A stretch of DNA of 64,000 bases from Paractinoplanes deccanensis (GTDB lineage: Bacteria > Actinomycetota > Actinomycetes > Mycobacteriales > Micromonosporaceae). Positions 8,916 to 17,562 of the stretch are shown in pieces (the stretch's first letter is position 1; the number at the start of each line of letters is the position of its first letter). Under the pieces are notes generated by a model. That model had not been told where the DNA came from, made no database searches, and saw only the letters and a program-made list of their open reading frames with translations. The stretch lies in NCBI RefSeq assembly GCF_016862115.1, contig NZ_BOMI01000057.1, positions 25,841 to 89,840 on the forward strand, in the 5' to 3' direction. Position numbers and translations under genes: made by a program.

Positions 8916-9584
8916 CTACTTCCGCAGGGTGGCGATCGCCGAGTTGCCGAGGTCCGCGAGCAGGGCGGCCGGGTCGTCGTAGACGGCCACGGCGCCGGCC
9001 TCGGTCAGTTCGCCGCCCGAGGTGCCGCCGCAGGCGACGCCGATGCACGGGATGTCCAGCTTGGCGGCGGCCCGCACGTCCCAGACCGAGTCGCCGACGA
9101 AGACGGCGGCTCGCGGATCGATGCCGGCCTGGTCGATCGCGGCCTGGAGGATGTCGGGCGCGGGCTTGCTCTGCTCGGCGTCGGCGGAGGACGTGGCCGC
9201 CGCGATCACGTCGTCCGCGTCGAGCACCCGGCGCAGCTGTCGCAGCTCCGGCGCCTTGGCCGACGAGGCCAGCACGACCGCGAGGCCGCGCCCGGCGACC
9301 GCGCGCAGCAGCTCGGCCGCCTTCGGCAGCGGGCGCAGCCGCTCCCACCAGGCGCCGTAGAGGACGTCGTGTGCGTTCGAGGCCTGCTCGTCGCCGTCCC
9401 GGTCGCGGTCGGTCCCGAGCAGGTGATCGAGCAGCTTGTCGGAGCCCATCCCGATGGCCCGGTGGATCCGCGCCATCGGGACGTCCTCGCCGAGCTGGCG
9501 CAGCACCTCCCACCAGGCGACCGTGTGCAGGTAGGTGGTGTCGACCAGGGTGCCGTCGACGTCGAAGAGAACACCGGATCTCAT
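8916..9584 (-). CDS. HAD-superfamily hydrolase (phosphoglycolate-phosphatase-like)
   Basis: 222 residues. HAD motif I is FDVDGTLVDT (residues 7-16), motif II is the 'VLASSAK' stretch near 105-111, and motifs III/IV are KPAPD (~140) and FVGDSVWDV (~162-170). A four-helix cap lies between motifs I and II, giving subclass C1. Known members dephosphorylate small phosphate esters such as phosphoglycolate or sugar phosphates. The exact substrate is unknown. It stands alone between two oppositely oriented genes. Confidence 0.9.
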   Translation of the reverse strand: MRSGVLFDVDGTLVDTTYLHTVAWWEVLRQLGEDVPMARIHRAIGMGSDKLLDHLLGTDRDRDGDEQASNAHDVLYGAWWERLRPLPKAAELLRAVAGRGLAVVLASSAKAPELRQLRRVLDADDVIAAATSSADAEQSKPAPDILQAAIDQAGIDPRAAVFVGDSVWDVRAAAKLDIPCIGVACGGTSGGELTEAGAVAVYDDPAALLADLGNSAIATLRK

Positions 9585-9692
9585 GGCTGCCGGGTACCCA
9601 TGATCTTCGCCGCGAACACTCCGCCGCCGTGCCGCCTGTGATCTGCGCCGGGTCGGCGGGCATCGGGCGGGCGCTGATGGCAGGCTCGGGCG

Positions 9693-10592
9693 ATGGAACA
9701 TCAGAGATGGCCGCGGCTGCGGGTGACCGACTGGGCCGACACGCGCGACACACTCCAGCTGTGGACGCAGATCGTCGGCAAGGTCCGGATGGCGCACGCA
9801 CCGGCGGTCAACCACTGGTGGCACGTGACGCTCTACCCGAGCGCGCGCGGCCTCACGACGTCGGCCATCCCGCACGGGGACGGATCGTTCGAGATCGAGT
9901 TCGACTTCCTCGACCAGGTCCTCCGCGTCGCCACGAGCGACGGCCGCTCCCGCACGGTCGCCCTGGAGCCCAAGACCGTCGCGCGGTTCTACCAGGAGAC
10001 CATGCTCGCCCTGGCCGAGCTCGGCATCGAGACGGTGATCCATCCCGTGCCCAACGAGGTCGACCCGGCCATCCCCTTCGCCGAGGACGAGCAACACAAG
10101 TCGTACGACGGGGAGGCCGCGCGCCTGTTCTGGCGCCAACTGCTCCAGGCCGAGCGCGTGATGAGCCGTTTCCGCTGGGAGTTCCTCGGCAAGACCAGCC
10201 CGGTCCACTTCTTCTGGGGTGCGATGGACCTGGCGCACACCCGCTTCTCCGGCCGCGGCGCCCCGCAACATCCCGGCGGCGCCCCGAACTGCCCGCCGTC
10301 GGTCATGCACGAGGCCTATTCGCACGAGCTCGCCAGCTTCGGGTTCTGGCCCGGTGGCGGCGAGGAGGGCGCTTTCTACGCGTACGCCTATCCGGAGCCC
10401 GACGGCTACAGCTCCTATCCGGTACGCCCGGAGGCGGCCCACTACGACCACGACATCCGGGAGTTCCTGCTCCCGTACGAGGCGGTGGCCTCCGCCCCCG
10501 ATCCGGACGCGGCCCTGACCGAGTTCCTCCGATCCACGTACGAGGCCGCGGCCGCCCTCGCCAAGTGGGATCGCGCCGCGCTCGAGCGCTAG
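9693..10592 (+). CDS. DUF5996 family protein
   Basis: 299 residues, no signal peptide. The opening (WPRLRVTDWADTRDTLQLW, then NHWWHVTLYPSARGLTT) and a second block (FFWGAMDLAHTRFSGRGAP, then APNCPPSVMHEAYSHE) are the signatures of DUF5996. Conserved His, Trp and acidic residues suggest an enzyme, but no reaction is established for the family. A CAGGCT box lies 6 nt before the ATG, a weak variant of the leaderless pattern. Its TAG stop forms part of the -10 of the next gene. Confidence 0.8.
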   Translation: MEHQRWPRLRVTDWADTRDTLQLWTQIVGKVRMAHAPAVNHWWHVTLYPSARGLTTSAIPHGDGSFEIEFDFLDQVLRVATSDGRSRTVALEPKTVARFYQETMLALAELGIETVIHPVPNEVDPAIPFAEDEQHKSYDGEAARLFWRQLLQAERVMSRFRWEFLGKTSPVHFFWGAMDLAHTRFSGRGAPQHPGGAPNCPPSVMHEAYSHELASFGFWPGGGEEGAFYAYAYPEPDGYSSYPVRPEAAHYDHDIREFLLPYEAVASAPDPDAALTEFLRSTYEAAAALAKWDRAALER

Positions 10593-10595
10593 CGT
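10590..10595 (+). promoter_or_regulatory. -10 element overlapping a stop codon
   Basis: TAGCGT, 6 nt before the ATG at 10602. TAG is also the stop codon of the DUF5996 gene. Confidence 0.6.
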
Positions 10596-10601
10596 GCGGG
10601 T

Positions 10602-11033
10602 ATGACATCGGGGGAGGGCCTGGGCTCTCGCGTCAGGGACGGCCTCGGCTCTCGCTTTGGGGGCGGCCGTCGGTCGGGCGGGTCGCTGGAGGCCGCGGTC
10701 CTCGCCGAGCTGTGGCGGCGCGGCGAGCCGGCCACGGTGGCCGAGGTGCGGACCGCGGTGGGTGGTGACCTCGCTTACAACACCGTGCAGACCATCCTGA
10801 TCCGGCTGCACGCCAAGGGCGCCCTGCTGCGCCGCCGGGCCGGCCGCGGGCACGTCTACTGGCCCGCGCGCGACGAGGCGACCACGGCGGCCGCCCAGAT
10901 GAACGCCGTGCTGGCCGGCCGCCCCGACCGGCAGGCCGTCCTGCGGCAGTTCGCCGCCTCGCTCGACCAGGGCGACGCCGAGCTGCTGCGCGCCCTGCTC
11001 GACGACCCGGCCGCGAACTCCTACAGCGTGTAG
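10602..11033 (+). CDS. BlaI/MecI-type winged-helix repressor
   Basis: 143 residues. After a Gly/Arg-rich N-terminus the protein has LEAAVLAELWRRGEPATVAE, then AYNTVQTILIRLHAKGAL and GRGHVYWPA, which is the winged helix of the penicillinase-repressor family. Such dimeric repressors usually control a beta-lactamase or copper gene and are released by an M56-type sensor protease. No M56 or beta-lactamase gene is present in this window, so its target is unknown. Leaderless start. Confidence 0.87.
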   Translation: MTSGEGLGSRVRDGLGSRFGGGRRSGGSLEAAVLAELWRRGEPATVAEVRTAVGGDLAYNTVQTILIRLHAKGALLRRRAGRGHVYWPARDEATTAAAQMNAVLAGRPDRQAVLRQFAASLDQGDAELLRALLDDPAANSYSV

Positions 11034-11036
11034 GTT
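11031..11036 (+). promoter_or_regulatory. -10 element overlapping a stop codon
   Basis: TAGGTT, 6 nt before the ATG at 11043; TAG is the stop codon of the BlaI-type gene. Confidence 0.6.
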
Positions 11037-11042
11037 TGCGCG

Positions 11043-11663
11043 ATGGGCCCGTCCTTCCTCGATCCCGAACGGCTGATCTCGGCGTTCGGCCTGATCGGGC
11101 TCCTCGCGATCATCTTCGCCGAGTCCGGCCTGCTCGTCGGCTTCTTCCTGCCCGGCGACTCGCTGCTGTTCACGGCCGGGCTGCTGGTGGCCGGCGGGAC
11201 GTACCTGCACCAACCGCTCTGGCTCGTCTGCCTGCTCGCCTCGGCCGCCGCCGTCGCGGGCGACCAGTTCGGCTACGCCTTCGGCCGCCGCTTCGGCCCG
11301 GCACTGTTCCGCCGCCCCGACTCCCGCCTGTTCAAGCAGCAGAACCTCACCCGCGCCCGAGCCTTCTTCGCCCGGCACGGCCCCCGCTCGGTGGTGCTCG
11401 CCCGCTTCGTCCCCATCGTCCGCACGTTGACCCCGATCGTCGCCGGCGCCGGCCACATGCACTACCGGACCTTCCTCACCTTCAACCTGATCGGCGGCAC
11501 CGGCTGGGCCTGCGGCGTCACGATCCTCGGCTACTTCCTGGGCCAGGTCGCCTTCGTGCGCTCGAACATCGAGCTCATCCTCATCGCCATCGTCCTGGTC
11601 TCCCTGATCCCGGTCGGGATCGAGCTCCTGCGGGCCCGCCGCCGAACGGCCACCCGCGAGTAG
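11043..11663 (+). CDS. DedA-family membrane protein
   Basis: 206 residues with about five membrane segments. Diagnostic DedA features are the early acidic motif FAESGLLVGFFLPGDSLL, then GDQFGYAFGRRFG, and the paired-arginine motif FVPIVRTLTPIVAGAGHM. DedA proteins belong to the VTT/SNARE-associated superfamily and include lipid flippases that return undecaprenyl phosphate or phosphatidylethanolamine to the inner leaflet. The acidic and arginine positions needed for activity are present. Specificity is unknown. Confidence 0.92.
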   Translation: MGPSFLDPERLISAFGLIGLLAIIFAESGLLVGFFLPGDSLLFTAGLLVAGGTYLHQPLWLVCLLASAAAVAGDQFGYAFGRRFGPALFRRPDSRLFKQQNLTRARAFFARHGPRSVVLARFVPIVRTLTPIVAGAGHMHYRTFLTFNLIGGTGWACGVTILGYFLGQVAFVRSNIELILIAIVLVSLIPVGIELLRARRRTATRE

Positions 11664-11787
11664 CGCTTCTCCTTCGCTCGGTTTTCGGTCCCCCGCGCTG
11701 TCATGGGACACGAGGGCGGGCGCTCGGTGTGTGCCCCCAACCCCGGGCGTCCGCCCGTTCCAGCCCGCCGGCGAGAGGAGCGAAGCC

Positions 11788-12759
11788 ATGAGCATCGAAG
11801 GTCTGGGCCCGGTGCCCCGCGGTCCGCGGTTCCTGTCTCCGGGGGTTGCTTCCGCTCCGGGCCCTTCGTCTGCCAGCACTTCGGCTTCGGCCGCTTTCCG
11901 GCGGTCCGCGTTCGCGTCGGCCGATTCGCCGCTGACGGCTCTTCCTCGGGCCGCTTCGGCGCCGGCCGCATACGCGCCGGCCGCATACGCGTCGGCCGCT
12001 TTGCCGTCGGGTGCTGCGACGCAGTCGGTGCCGGCGAAGGGGTCCGTGAAGATGGCGGCCGGACTCCTGGCGGTGGGCCTGGCTTTGGCCGTGGGCGCGG
12101 GCGGGGTGGCCGGCTACGTGGCCGGCCGTGACACCGGCTCGGTGGCGGCGGCTCCGGTGGCCGGGGTGCCGGGCGACCTGGTCGGCGCGGCGGCCCGGGT
12201 GCTCCCCGGGGTGGTGTCGGTGCGGGCGGGCAACGGATCCGGGTCCGGCTTCGTCTTCGACGACCGCGGGCACATTGTCACCAACCACCACGTCGTCGCG
12301 GCCGGTGGCACGGTCGCCGTGGTCGGCGCGGACGGGCGCAGCCTCACCGCCACGGTCGTCGGATCGGATCGGGCCAACGACATAGCCGTCCTGCGCGTGG
12401 ACGCGTCGGCCGATCTGCCGCCGCTGGCGCTGGCCGGTCCCCGTACCGCCAGGGTTGGTGAATCGGTCCTGGCGGTCGGCTCGCCCTTGGGGCTGTCCGG
12501 CACGGTGACGGCCGGCATCATCAGCGCCCTCGACCGCCCGGTGCGCCTCGGCGACGGCGCGCGCCGAACCGCCGTCCAGACGGACGCGTCCATCAACCCC
12601 GGCAATTCGGGCGGCCCCTTGGTGAACGCCCGCGGCGAGGTGATCGGCGTCAACACGGCCATCGCCACCCTCGAAGGCGGCGGCAACATCGGCATCGGTT
12701 TCGCCGTCCCGATCGAGCGCGCCCGCCAGGTCGCCACCGACCTGATCGGACGTGGATAG
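11788..12759 (+). CDS. HtrA-like trypsin-type serine protease lacking a PDZ domain
   Basis: 323 residues from the ATG at 11788 (GAGAGGAG upstream). An 85-residue cytoplasmic head is Ser/Ala/Pro-rich with PAAYA repeats. One membrane segment (~88-108) follows, then a protease domain outside the cell with the His of VTNHHVVA, the Asp of NDIAVLRV and the Ser of NPGNSGGPLV. Degradative HtrA/DegP proteins normally add one or two PDZ domains; here the chain stops just after GIGFAVPIERARQVA. Likely an envelope quality-control or signalling protease. No PDZ-coding sequence follows before the convergent gene. Confidence 0.88.
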   Translation: MSIEGLGPVPRGPRFLSPGVASAPGPSSASTSASAAFRRSAFASADSPLTALPRAASAPAAYAPAAYASAALPSGAATQSVPAKGSVKMAAGLLAVGLALAVGAGGVAGYVAGRDTGSVAAAPVAGVPGDLVGAAARVLPGVVSVRAGNGSGSGFVFDDRGHIVTNHHVVAAGGTVAVVGADGRSLTATVVGSDRANDIAVLRVDASADLPPLALAGPRTARVGESVLAVGSPLGLSGTVTAGIISALDRPVRLGDGARRTAVQTDASINPGNSGGPLVNARGEVIGVNTAIATLEGGGNIGIGFAVPIERARQVATDLIGRG

Positions 12760-12887
12760 GCATCGGCCGCCTGCCATGTAAGGCCGCCGGCTCACTCACT
12801 GCCGCCTTCGACGTCCGTCGCGGGACGGGCCGAGGCCGCCGGCTTCGGTGGCGGTCTCCTGCGCCGACCGTGCGACGCGGGTGTCCG

Positions 12888-13358
12888 TCACCAATAGGCG
12901 CTTGTCGTCCTCTGTTCGGCGCCCCGGCTGAGGGCGAGGATCGCGTAACCGAAGGCGACACAGCACGCCTGCACGGTCACCACGAAGACGATGTAGACGG
13001 CCGTGGCCTGCCAGTTCGACGGCTGGTAGTGAATGCTCGCGAACATGATGGGCTCTCGGAAATCGTGGTGCATGGCGCCGTACCAGATGGCGCCGAAAAT
13101 GCTGGTGCCCACATCACCGACGGTCATCAAGAACCACAAAAGGCCCCACAGAACGGACCGGAAGGCCTGCTTGAGCACGGGAAGAAAAACGGCGAAGCCG
13201 GTGAGAAAAAGCCCCACCACCGAGGCGACAACATAGTCCGGCGCGTCTTCCGCCCCGATCGAGCCGGCGATGGACTGGATCGAGAACCACGCGTCGATCA
13301 CGCTCAGCACAAAGCCGAACGGCAGGATGGCCCAGGCCACGCGCGAACTCACGACCAC
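12888..13358 (-). CDS. Four-helix membrane protein, unknown
   Basis: 156 residues from GTG at 13358 with four hydrophobic segments (about 5-30, 40-65, 70-95 and 120-145). A polar loop between segments 3 and 4 contains MHHDFREPI. No family is recognised. Base composition is locally lower in GC than flanking genes. Its start overlaps the end of the next gene upstream by 10 nt, so it is the third gene of a small membrane-protein operon. Confidence 0.6.
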   Translation of the reverse strand: MVVSSRVAWAILPFGFVLSVIDAWFSIQSIAGSIGAEDAPDYVVASVVGLFLTGFAVFLPVLKQAFRSVLWGLLWFLMTVGDVGTSIFGAIWYGAMHHDFREPIMFASIHYQPSNWQATAVYIVFVVTVQACCVAFGYAILALSRGAEQRTTSAYW

Positions 13359-13690
13359 CGCCCATAGAACAAAGCGAACACCGCGACAACCGCAAGAAAC
13401 GACGCCGCGAGCCCCAAAATGATCGGCACCTTCTGCTGCGCGATCATCCGCCCGATCGGCGGGTGGTGCGCGCCCATCGGGTCGCTCGGCTCGCGCTGCC
13501 CACCTGGCGGGCCGGGCGGTTCGTTCATGCTCGGTGGGGCGCTGGGCTCGTGTTGCCGAGAGAGGGCCGGTGGGGCGAGCGCCTCGAGCTTGGCGACCAG
13601 GGACTCGGCGCGGAGCACGGCATTCTCCAGCCGCGCCACGAGCGACTCCGCGGTGTTCGGATCCGGCACCTCAGGCTCCTTTTCGATCAT
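13349..13690 (-). CDS. Tail-anchored protein with heptad-like N-terminus, 113 aa
   Basis: From ATG 13690. The first ~45 residues show a helical heptad repeat with a duplicated motif (ESLVARLENAV and ESLVAKLEALA), suggesting a short coiled coil. A Pro/Gly-rich linker follows, then one membrane segment near the C-terminus (~90-110). This is a tail-anchored topology with the coiled coil in the cytoplasm. No family is recognised. It sits 7 nt after the 78-residue gene and overlaps the four-helix gene. Confidence 0.6.
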   Translation of the reverse strand: MIEKEPEVPDPNTAESLVARLENAVLRAESLVAKLEALAPPALSRQHEPSAPPSMNEPPGPPGGQREPSDPMGAHHPPIGRMIAQQKVPIILGLAASFLAVVAVFALFYGRWS

Positions 13691-13697
13691 CTTGAGG

Positions 13698-13934
13698 TCA
13701 CTCGCGGAACACCAGGAACAGCCAGACCGCGCAGCCGGACAGAAGCACCATGATGTAGGCGTACTCCGGCGCGCCGAACGTCCGTCTTTCCTGGATGAGG
13801 CGCATGTAGCCGACCAGCAGCCCGGCCGCCGTGAACAATCCGAGGAAGTAGCCGACGATGTCGGCCAGGTCTCCCTTGACATCGCTCTCGCCGGACCGCT
13901 CACTCGCCAGAAGCGCGAGTCCCCATATGTCCAT
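13698..13934 (-). CDS. Small two-helix membrane protein, 78 aa
   Basis: ATG 13934 is the most likely start; an in-frame ATG at 13961 is possible. A short amphipathic N-terminus leads into two hydrophobic segments (~22-42 and ~58-76) joined by a polar loop RLIQERRTFGAPEY. First gene of the three-gene membrane operon. The 233 nt up to rpmE2 hold no coding frame I can support and no clear promoter. Confidence 0.5.
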   Translation of the reverse strand: MDIWGLALLASERSGESDVKGDLADIVGYFLGLFTAAGLLVGYMRLIQERRTFGAPEYAYIMVLLSGCAVWLFLVFRE

Positions 13935-14167
13935 TGAAGGCACAATGGCACAAGATCCCAAAACGCGGATTGGCCCTAATGGCCTATTCGGGGCCGGTCA
14001 CCCGTTAACCGAACGGACCACATATTCTCCCTGCTCCGCCACCCCTCGGCCGCGTGCCCCAAACATGAAAGAGAATCAAAGGCGCAGGCGGACACGTCGA
14101 ATGCGGTCGCGACACTTCGCCGTAACCGCATCCGGCGATCTCGAGTGGTCCCGCCTCCGCGGCGTCG

Positions 14168-14425
14168 TCAGTCGCCGTCCGAGAAGCGCGCGTACTTGGC
14201 ACGGAACTTCTCGATGCGCCCAGCCGTGTCGAGCACGCGGCTGCGACCGGTCCAGAAGGGATGGCTGGCGGCCGAGATCTCAACGTCGACGACCGGGTAG
14301 GTGTTGCCGTCCTCCCACTCGATCGTCTTGTCGCTGACCGCAGTCGACCGCGTCAAGAACTGATAGCCGGCACCACGGTCGCGGAACACGACATAGCCGT
14401 ACGAGGGATGAATGTCCTTCTTCAC
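14168..14425 (-). CDS. rpmE2: Zinc-independent 50S ribosomal protein L31 type B
   Basis: 85 residues from GTG 14425, with GGAGG 8-12 nt upstream. The opening [19 protein letters not shown] and later [20 protein letters not shown] are type-B L31. The four cysteines that bind zinc in the housekeeping L31 are absent. Such C-minus paralogues are made during zinc limitation, replacing the zinc-containing copy so that its zinc is freed. This agrees with the adjacent zinc-uptake locus and with the C-minus L33 at its other end. No Zur box is visible immediately upstream; the palindromic array separates it from the ABC permease. Confidence 0.95.
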   Translation of the reverse strand: MKKDIHPSYGYVVFRDRGAGYQFLTRSTAVSDKTIEWEDGNTYPVVDVEISAASHPFWTGRSRVLDTAGRIEKFRAKYARFSDGD

Positions 14426-14448
14426 AGGTGATCCTCCAGGGTAGAAGC

Positions 14449-14968
14449 GGAACGGAGTGTTCCGTTCCGCAGGCGGGTCGCGCCCTGGCAAGGGCGTGAA
14501 ACGGAGCGTTCGGCTTCCGGGCGGTGCAGGCGCCGATCGGGCACCGGAACGGACTGTTCCGTTCCGTGCGGGCTTGGGGGCGCGGCGGACCGGATCGGAG
14601 TGTTCCGTTCCGTGCGGGCTTTGAGGGCGCGGCGGACCGAAGGGGCGGTTCCGTTCCGCAGTGGATTGGCGTCGGGGTGGGGGAACGGAGTGTTCCGTTC
14701 CGTGTGGGTTTGGGGGCGCGGCGGATCGGATCGGAGTGTTCCGTTCCGTGCGGGCTTTGGGGGCGCGGCGGACCGGATCGGAGTGTTCCGTTCCGTGCGG
14801 GCTTGGGGGGCGCGGACCGAAGGGGCGGTTCTGTTCCGCAGTGGATTGGCGTGGGGTAGGGGAACGGAGTGTTCCGTTCCGCGAGGGCTTGAGGGCCGGC
14901 GGATCGGATCGGGCTGTTCTGTTCCGGCGGTGGCTTGGCGGGCGTGGGGGAACGGACTGTTCCGTTCC
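14449..14968. repeat. Tandem array of ~45-bp units with embedded palindromes
   Basis: Eleven near-identical cores (GTTCCGTTCC or GTTCTGTTCC) start at 14459, 14556, 14602, 14648, 14692, 14738, 14785, 14828, 14871, 14916 and 14959, plus a degenerate one near 14508. Spacing is 43-47 bp. Five units carry a perfect palindrome GGAACGGA-N4-TCCGTTCC (14449, 14546, 14682, 14861, 14949); the others have GGATCGGA on the left arm. A larger ~180-bp period is visible from the repeated CAGTGGATTGGCGT segment. It lies after the permease stop and before rpmE2. No coding function is supported. Confidence 0.9.
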
Positions 14969-14976
14969 CGGTGGGG

Positions 14977-15831
14977 TCAGGTGGCTAGGCGGGCTATCAA
15001 GCCGTGGCGGGGGGCGAGCAGGTGGGCCAGGAGGAAGGCGGCGGTCAAGGTGAGGACGATGGTGCCGCCTACGGGGAGGTCCCAGGACCAGGAGAGGTAC
15101 AAGCCGATGGCGGCGCAGGTGGCGCCGATGGTGGGGGCCAGGGCCATCATGGCGGGCAGGCGGTCGGTCAACAGGCGGGCTGTGGCGGCCGGGGTGACCA
15201 GCAAGGCCAGGACGAGGATGTTGCCGATGGTTTGGACGGCCATCACGACGGCCAGGGTGACCAGGACGTAGAGCACCAGGTCCAGCCAGAAGACGCGCAG
15301 GCCCAGGGCGCGGGCCATCTCGCGGTCCAGGGTCACGGCCACGAACTCCTTGTGCAGCAGCAGCACTGCCAGCAGGACGGCGATGGTGGCGGCGGCTACC
15401 ACGTACAGGTCTCGGTCGGGGATTCCGGTTATGGAACCGAACAGGAACTGCTGGAGGGAGCCGGCGTAGCCGGGGGCGCGGGAGATGACGACGATGCCCA
15501 GGGCGAAGGCGGCGACGAAGAAGATGCCGATGACGGAGTCCTCTTTGAGGCGGCGGTTCTGGGCGAAGACGGCAACCAGCAGAGCGGTGACGACGCCCGC
15601 GACGGTGCCGCCCAGGACGAGGCTGCCGGAGAACAGGAAGGCGACGGCCAGGCCGGGGAAGACCGCGTGGGCGACGGCGTCGCCGATGAAGGCCATGCCG
15701 CGCAGGACGACGTAGCAGCCGACCACGCCGCACATGATGGCGGAGAGGGTGGCGATGGTGAGGGCCTTCGGCAGGAAGGCCAGGTCGGGGTTGGCCAGGT
15801 CGGCGAGGAACTGCAGGGGAGACACGGTCAC
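14977..15831 (-). CDS. Metal ABC transporter permease (ZnuB/anchored-repeat type)
   Basis: 284 residues from GTG 15831, with about eight hydrophobic segments. The region [20 protein letters not shown], followed by AHAVFPG, is the characteristic opening of the ABC-3 family permeases for zinc and manganese. It partners with the ATPase 40 nt upstream and the ZnuA-like lipoprotein further upstream. In TIGRFAM terms this looks like the permease of the 'anchored repeat' ABC system. Expected role is passage of Zn2+ across the plasma membrane. Last gene of the leftward locus before the repeats. Confidence 0.92.
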   Translation of the reverse strand: MTVSPLQFLADLANPDLAFLPKALTIATLSAIMCGVVGCYVVLRGMAFIGDAVAHAVFPGLAVAFLFSGSLVLGGTVAGVVTALLVAVFAQNRRLKEDSVIGIFFVAAFALGIVVISRAPGYAGSLQQFLFGSITGIPDRDLYVVAAATIAVLLAVLLLHKEFVAVTLDREMARALGLRVFWLDLVLYVLVTLAVVMAVQTIGNILVLALLVTPAATARLLTDRLPAMMALAPTIGATCAAIGLYLSWSWDLPVGGTIVLTLTAAFLLAHLLAPRHGLIARLAT

Positions 15832-15871
15832 GCTCCGAAGCGGCCGGGGGAGAGTGCGGCGGCAGGCACCG

Positions 15872-16620
<749 letters not shown>

Positions 16621-16624
<4 letters not shown>

Positions 16625-17550
16625 CGCGCGGCCTCCCGGTCGCGTTCGGCGCGGCGGCGGACCGTGCCCTGCCGTACGGCGAGGGCGGCGACGGTCACGG
16701 CGAGCAGCACGCCGGCGGTGGCCAGGAGTGGGAGCTGCCACGGACGGCTGGGGGGATCGGACTGTGCCGCGGCCTGCGCGGACATCGAAGGCAGGGGCTG
16801 GGTGAACGCGGCCGTGCGGGCCGAGGCGGGGTCGGTGGTGTCGCCGACGGCCAGGCGCAGCACGGTGCTCGCGGTGGCGGTGGAGCCGTCGGCCAGGTCG
16901 GCGCTGATGTCGACCGCGAGCAGGTAGCTGCCGGGCTCGCCGAAGACCCAGTTGGCGTGGGTGTGGGTGTTGGTCTCCACCCAGATCGGTTGAGGGTAGG
17001 GCTTTTTCGAGCTCCACAGCACCTGGGGCGCGCCCAGGTTGCCGGACTGGAGGAAGACCGAGAACGTGCCGGGGCCCTGCACGCCGCGCAGGGTCATGGT
17101 GACGCCGCGGCTGATCGCCTTCAGGACGCCGGGATCCTGCGTGTTCCAGCCGATCCAGACCACGCCCTGGCGCTCGGTCTGCGGCACCACGTGCACCTGC
17201 TTGCCGGGTTTCTCGCCGAGGAACGCGTACGCCTCGTCGTCGGGCACCGGCTGGCGCGCGGTGTCGCGTACCCGTAGGACGGTCTCCGCCGGATCGCGCC
17301 AGACCGACGGCACCGCGTGGTCGTCGTGGATCTGGATGGTCCAGGTGCCGTCGCGGTGGCGCGGGCCGATGTCGACGTGGCCGGTCTCCAGGACGGCGTT
17401 TCCGCGCGCCTGCTGCTGGTCGGCGTCGAGCGTCTGCTCGAGCCCGCCGGAGGGCGCGGGCACCGTCGGTGTGGCGGCGGCCGCGGGAGTGGCGAGGGAG
17501 GCGAACGCCAGGACGGCGGCGGCCGCGAGGCGCGGTAGCGAGAAAGGCAA
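16621..17550 (-). CDS. Membrane-anchored 'choice-of-anchor M' module protein
   Basis: 309 residues. Signal peptide 1-26; one anchor-M module at about 55-238 with GHVD (57-60), FLGEKPG (110-116), VPQ and VWIGWNT (131-137), and HTHANW (196-201). A Pro/Ser linker leads to a membrane segment (~273-292) and a cytoplasmic RRRAERDR tail. The module is the actinobacterial surface-anchored repeat (TIGR03769-like). Unlike the LAKTG protein it is held by the membrane, next to where the lipoprotein and permease work. Both conserved His motifs are intact. Coupled to the ATPase gene by ATGA overlap. Confidence 0.88.
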
Positions 17551-17562
17551 GGGGAGTCCTCG

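Noticed and set aside
10602..11033. Assigning the BlaI-type repressor to beta-lactam resistance
   Set aside because: No beta-lactamase or M56 sensor gene is in the window.
8916..11879. 987-codon minus-strand frame
   Set aside because: Only its last 222 codons are real (HAD phosphatase). The rest is antisense to DUF5996, BlaI-type and DedA genes.
14449..14968. Possible CRISPR array
   Set aside because: The sequence between cores is itself repeated, so there are no unique spacers. Unit length varies 43-47 bp and no cas genes are present.
14168..15733. Minus-strand frame reading through the permease, the repeats and into rpmE2 as one 521-residue protein
   Set aside because: The permease is in another frame, the repeat part gives low-complexity Pro/Arg/Asn text, and rpmE2 has its own strong ribosome site and GTG.
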